A stretch of DNA of 6,188 nt from the NCBI GenBank assembly GCA_021816545.1, contig JAKAXP010000144.1, positions 1 through 6,188 on the forward strand, written 5' to 3'. A program made the translations under genes and the position numbers. This DNA is from Bacteroidota bacterium. GTDB lineage: Bacteria; Bacteroidota; Bacteroidia; Bacteroidales; VadinHA17. Below the pieces are notes generated by a model that did no database searches, was not told where the DNA came from, and saw only the letters and a program-made list of their open reading frames with translations. Each line of letters starts with the position of its first letter. Positions within the stretch are counted from its first letter, which is position 1. Positions 6,154-6,188 of this stretch are shown here, one piece after another.

Positions 6154-6188
6154 AACAAACAGAATAGAAAAACAAATTATTACAGTCG

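Noticed and set aside
6177..6188. Possible end of a convergent - strand gene (TAA TAA read from the window's right edge)
   Set aside because: Only two codons would be inside the window, and nothing can be matched. The hairpin at 6113-6153 would suit such a gene, but that is not evidence of it.

Overview
The window reads as a piece of a Bacteroidota chromosome, most like Bacteroidales and relatives; this is inference from style, not from a search. The support is as follows. None of the three visible ATG starts has a Shine-Dalgarno sequence, and all sit behind A/T-rich leaders. A TTTG / TAnnTTT-type promoter candidate lies before tex. The peptidase carries a lipoprotein signal peptide. The last gene is followed by a long, purine-rich hairpin of a kind common in that phylum.

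Layout, all genes on the + strand: (1) 1-255, the C-terminal end of a DEDDy 3'-5' exonuclease cut by the window edge. (2) 354-1538, an RlmI-type PUA plus SAM-dependent 23S rRNA methyltransferase. (3) 1620-3797, Tex, a complete YqgF-like / helix-hairpin-helix / S1 RNA-binding protein. (4) 3908-6049, a complete oligopeptidase B-type S9 serine peptidase with a lipoprotein signal. (5) 6050-6188, non-coding DNA with a G/C-rich palindrome and a 14-bp perfect terminator-like hairpin. Intergenic gaps are 98, 81 and 110 bp, so the genes could be co-transcribed in part, but tex has its own candidate promoter.

The first three genes share an RNA theme (exonuclease, rRNA methylation, Tex nucleic-acid binding). 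The peptidase is probably an independent cell-envelope function. All four are well-known families with intact signature residues, and I see no undescribed multi-gene system here.

The most unusual content is small-scale. The 3' end of tex dissolves into a degenerate 7-bp repeat that is translated into its C-terminal tail. It is followed in the gap by two degenerate 8-bp periodic arrays built on a GAC core. A related TCTGA-core repeat, in the opposite orientation, lies behind the exonuclease gene.
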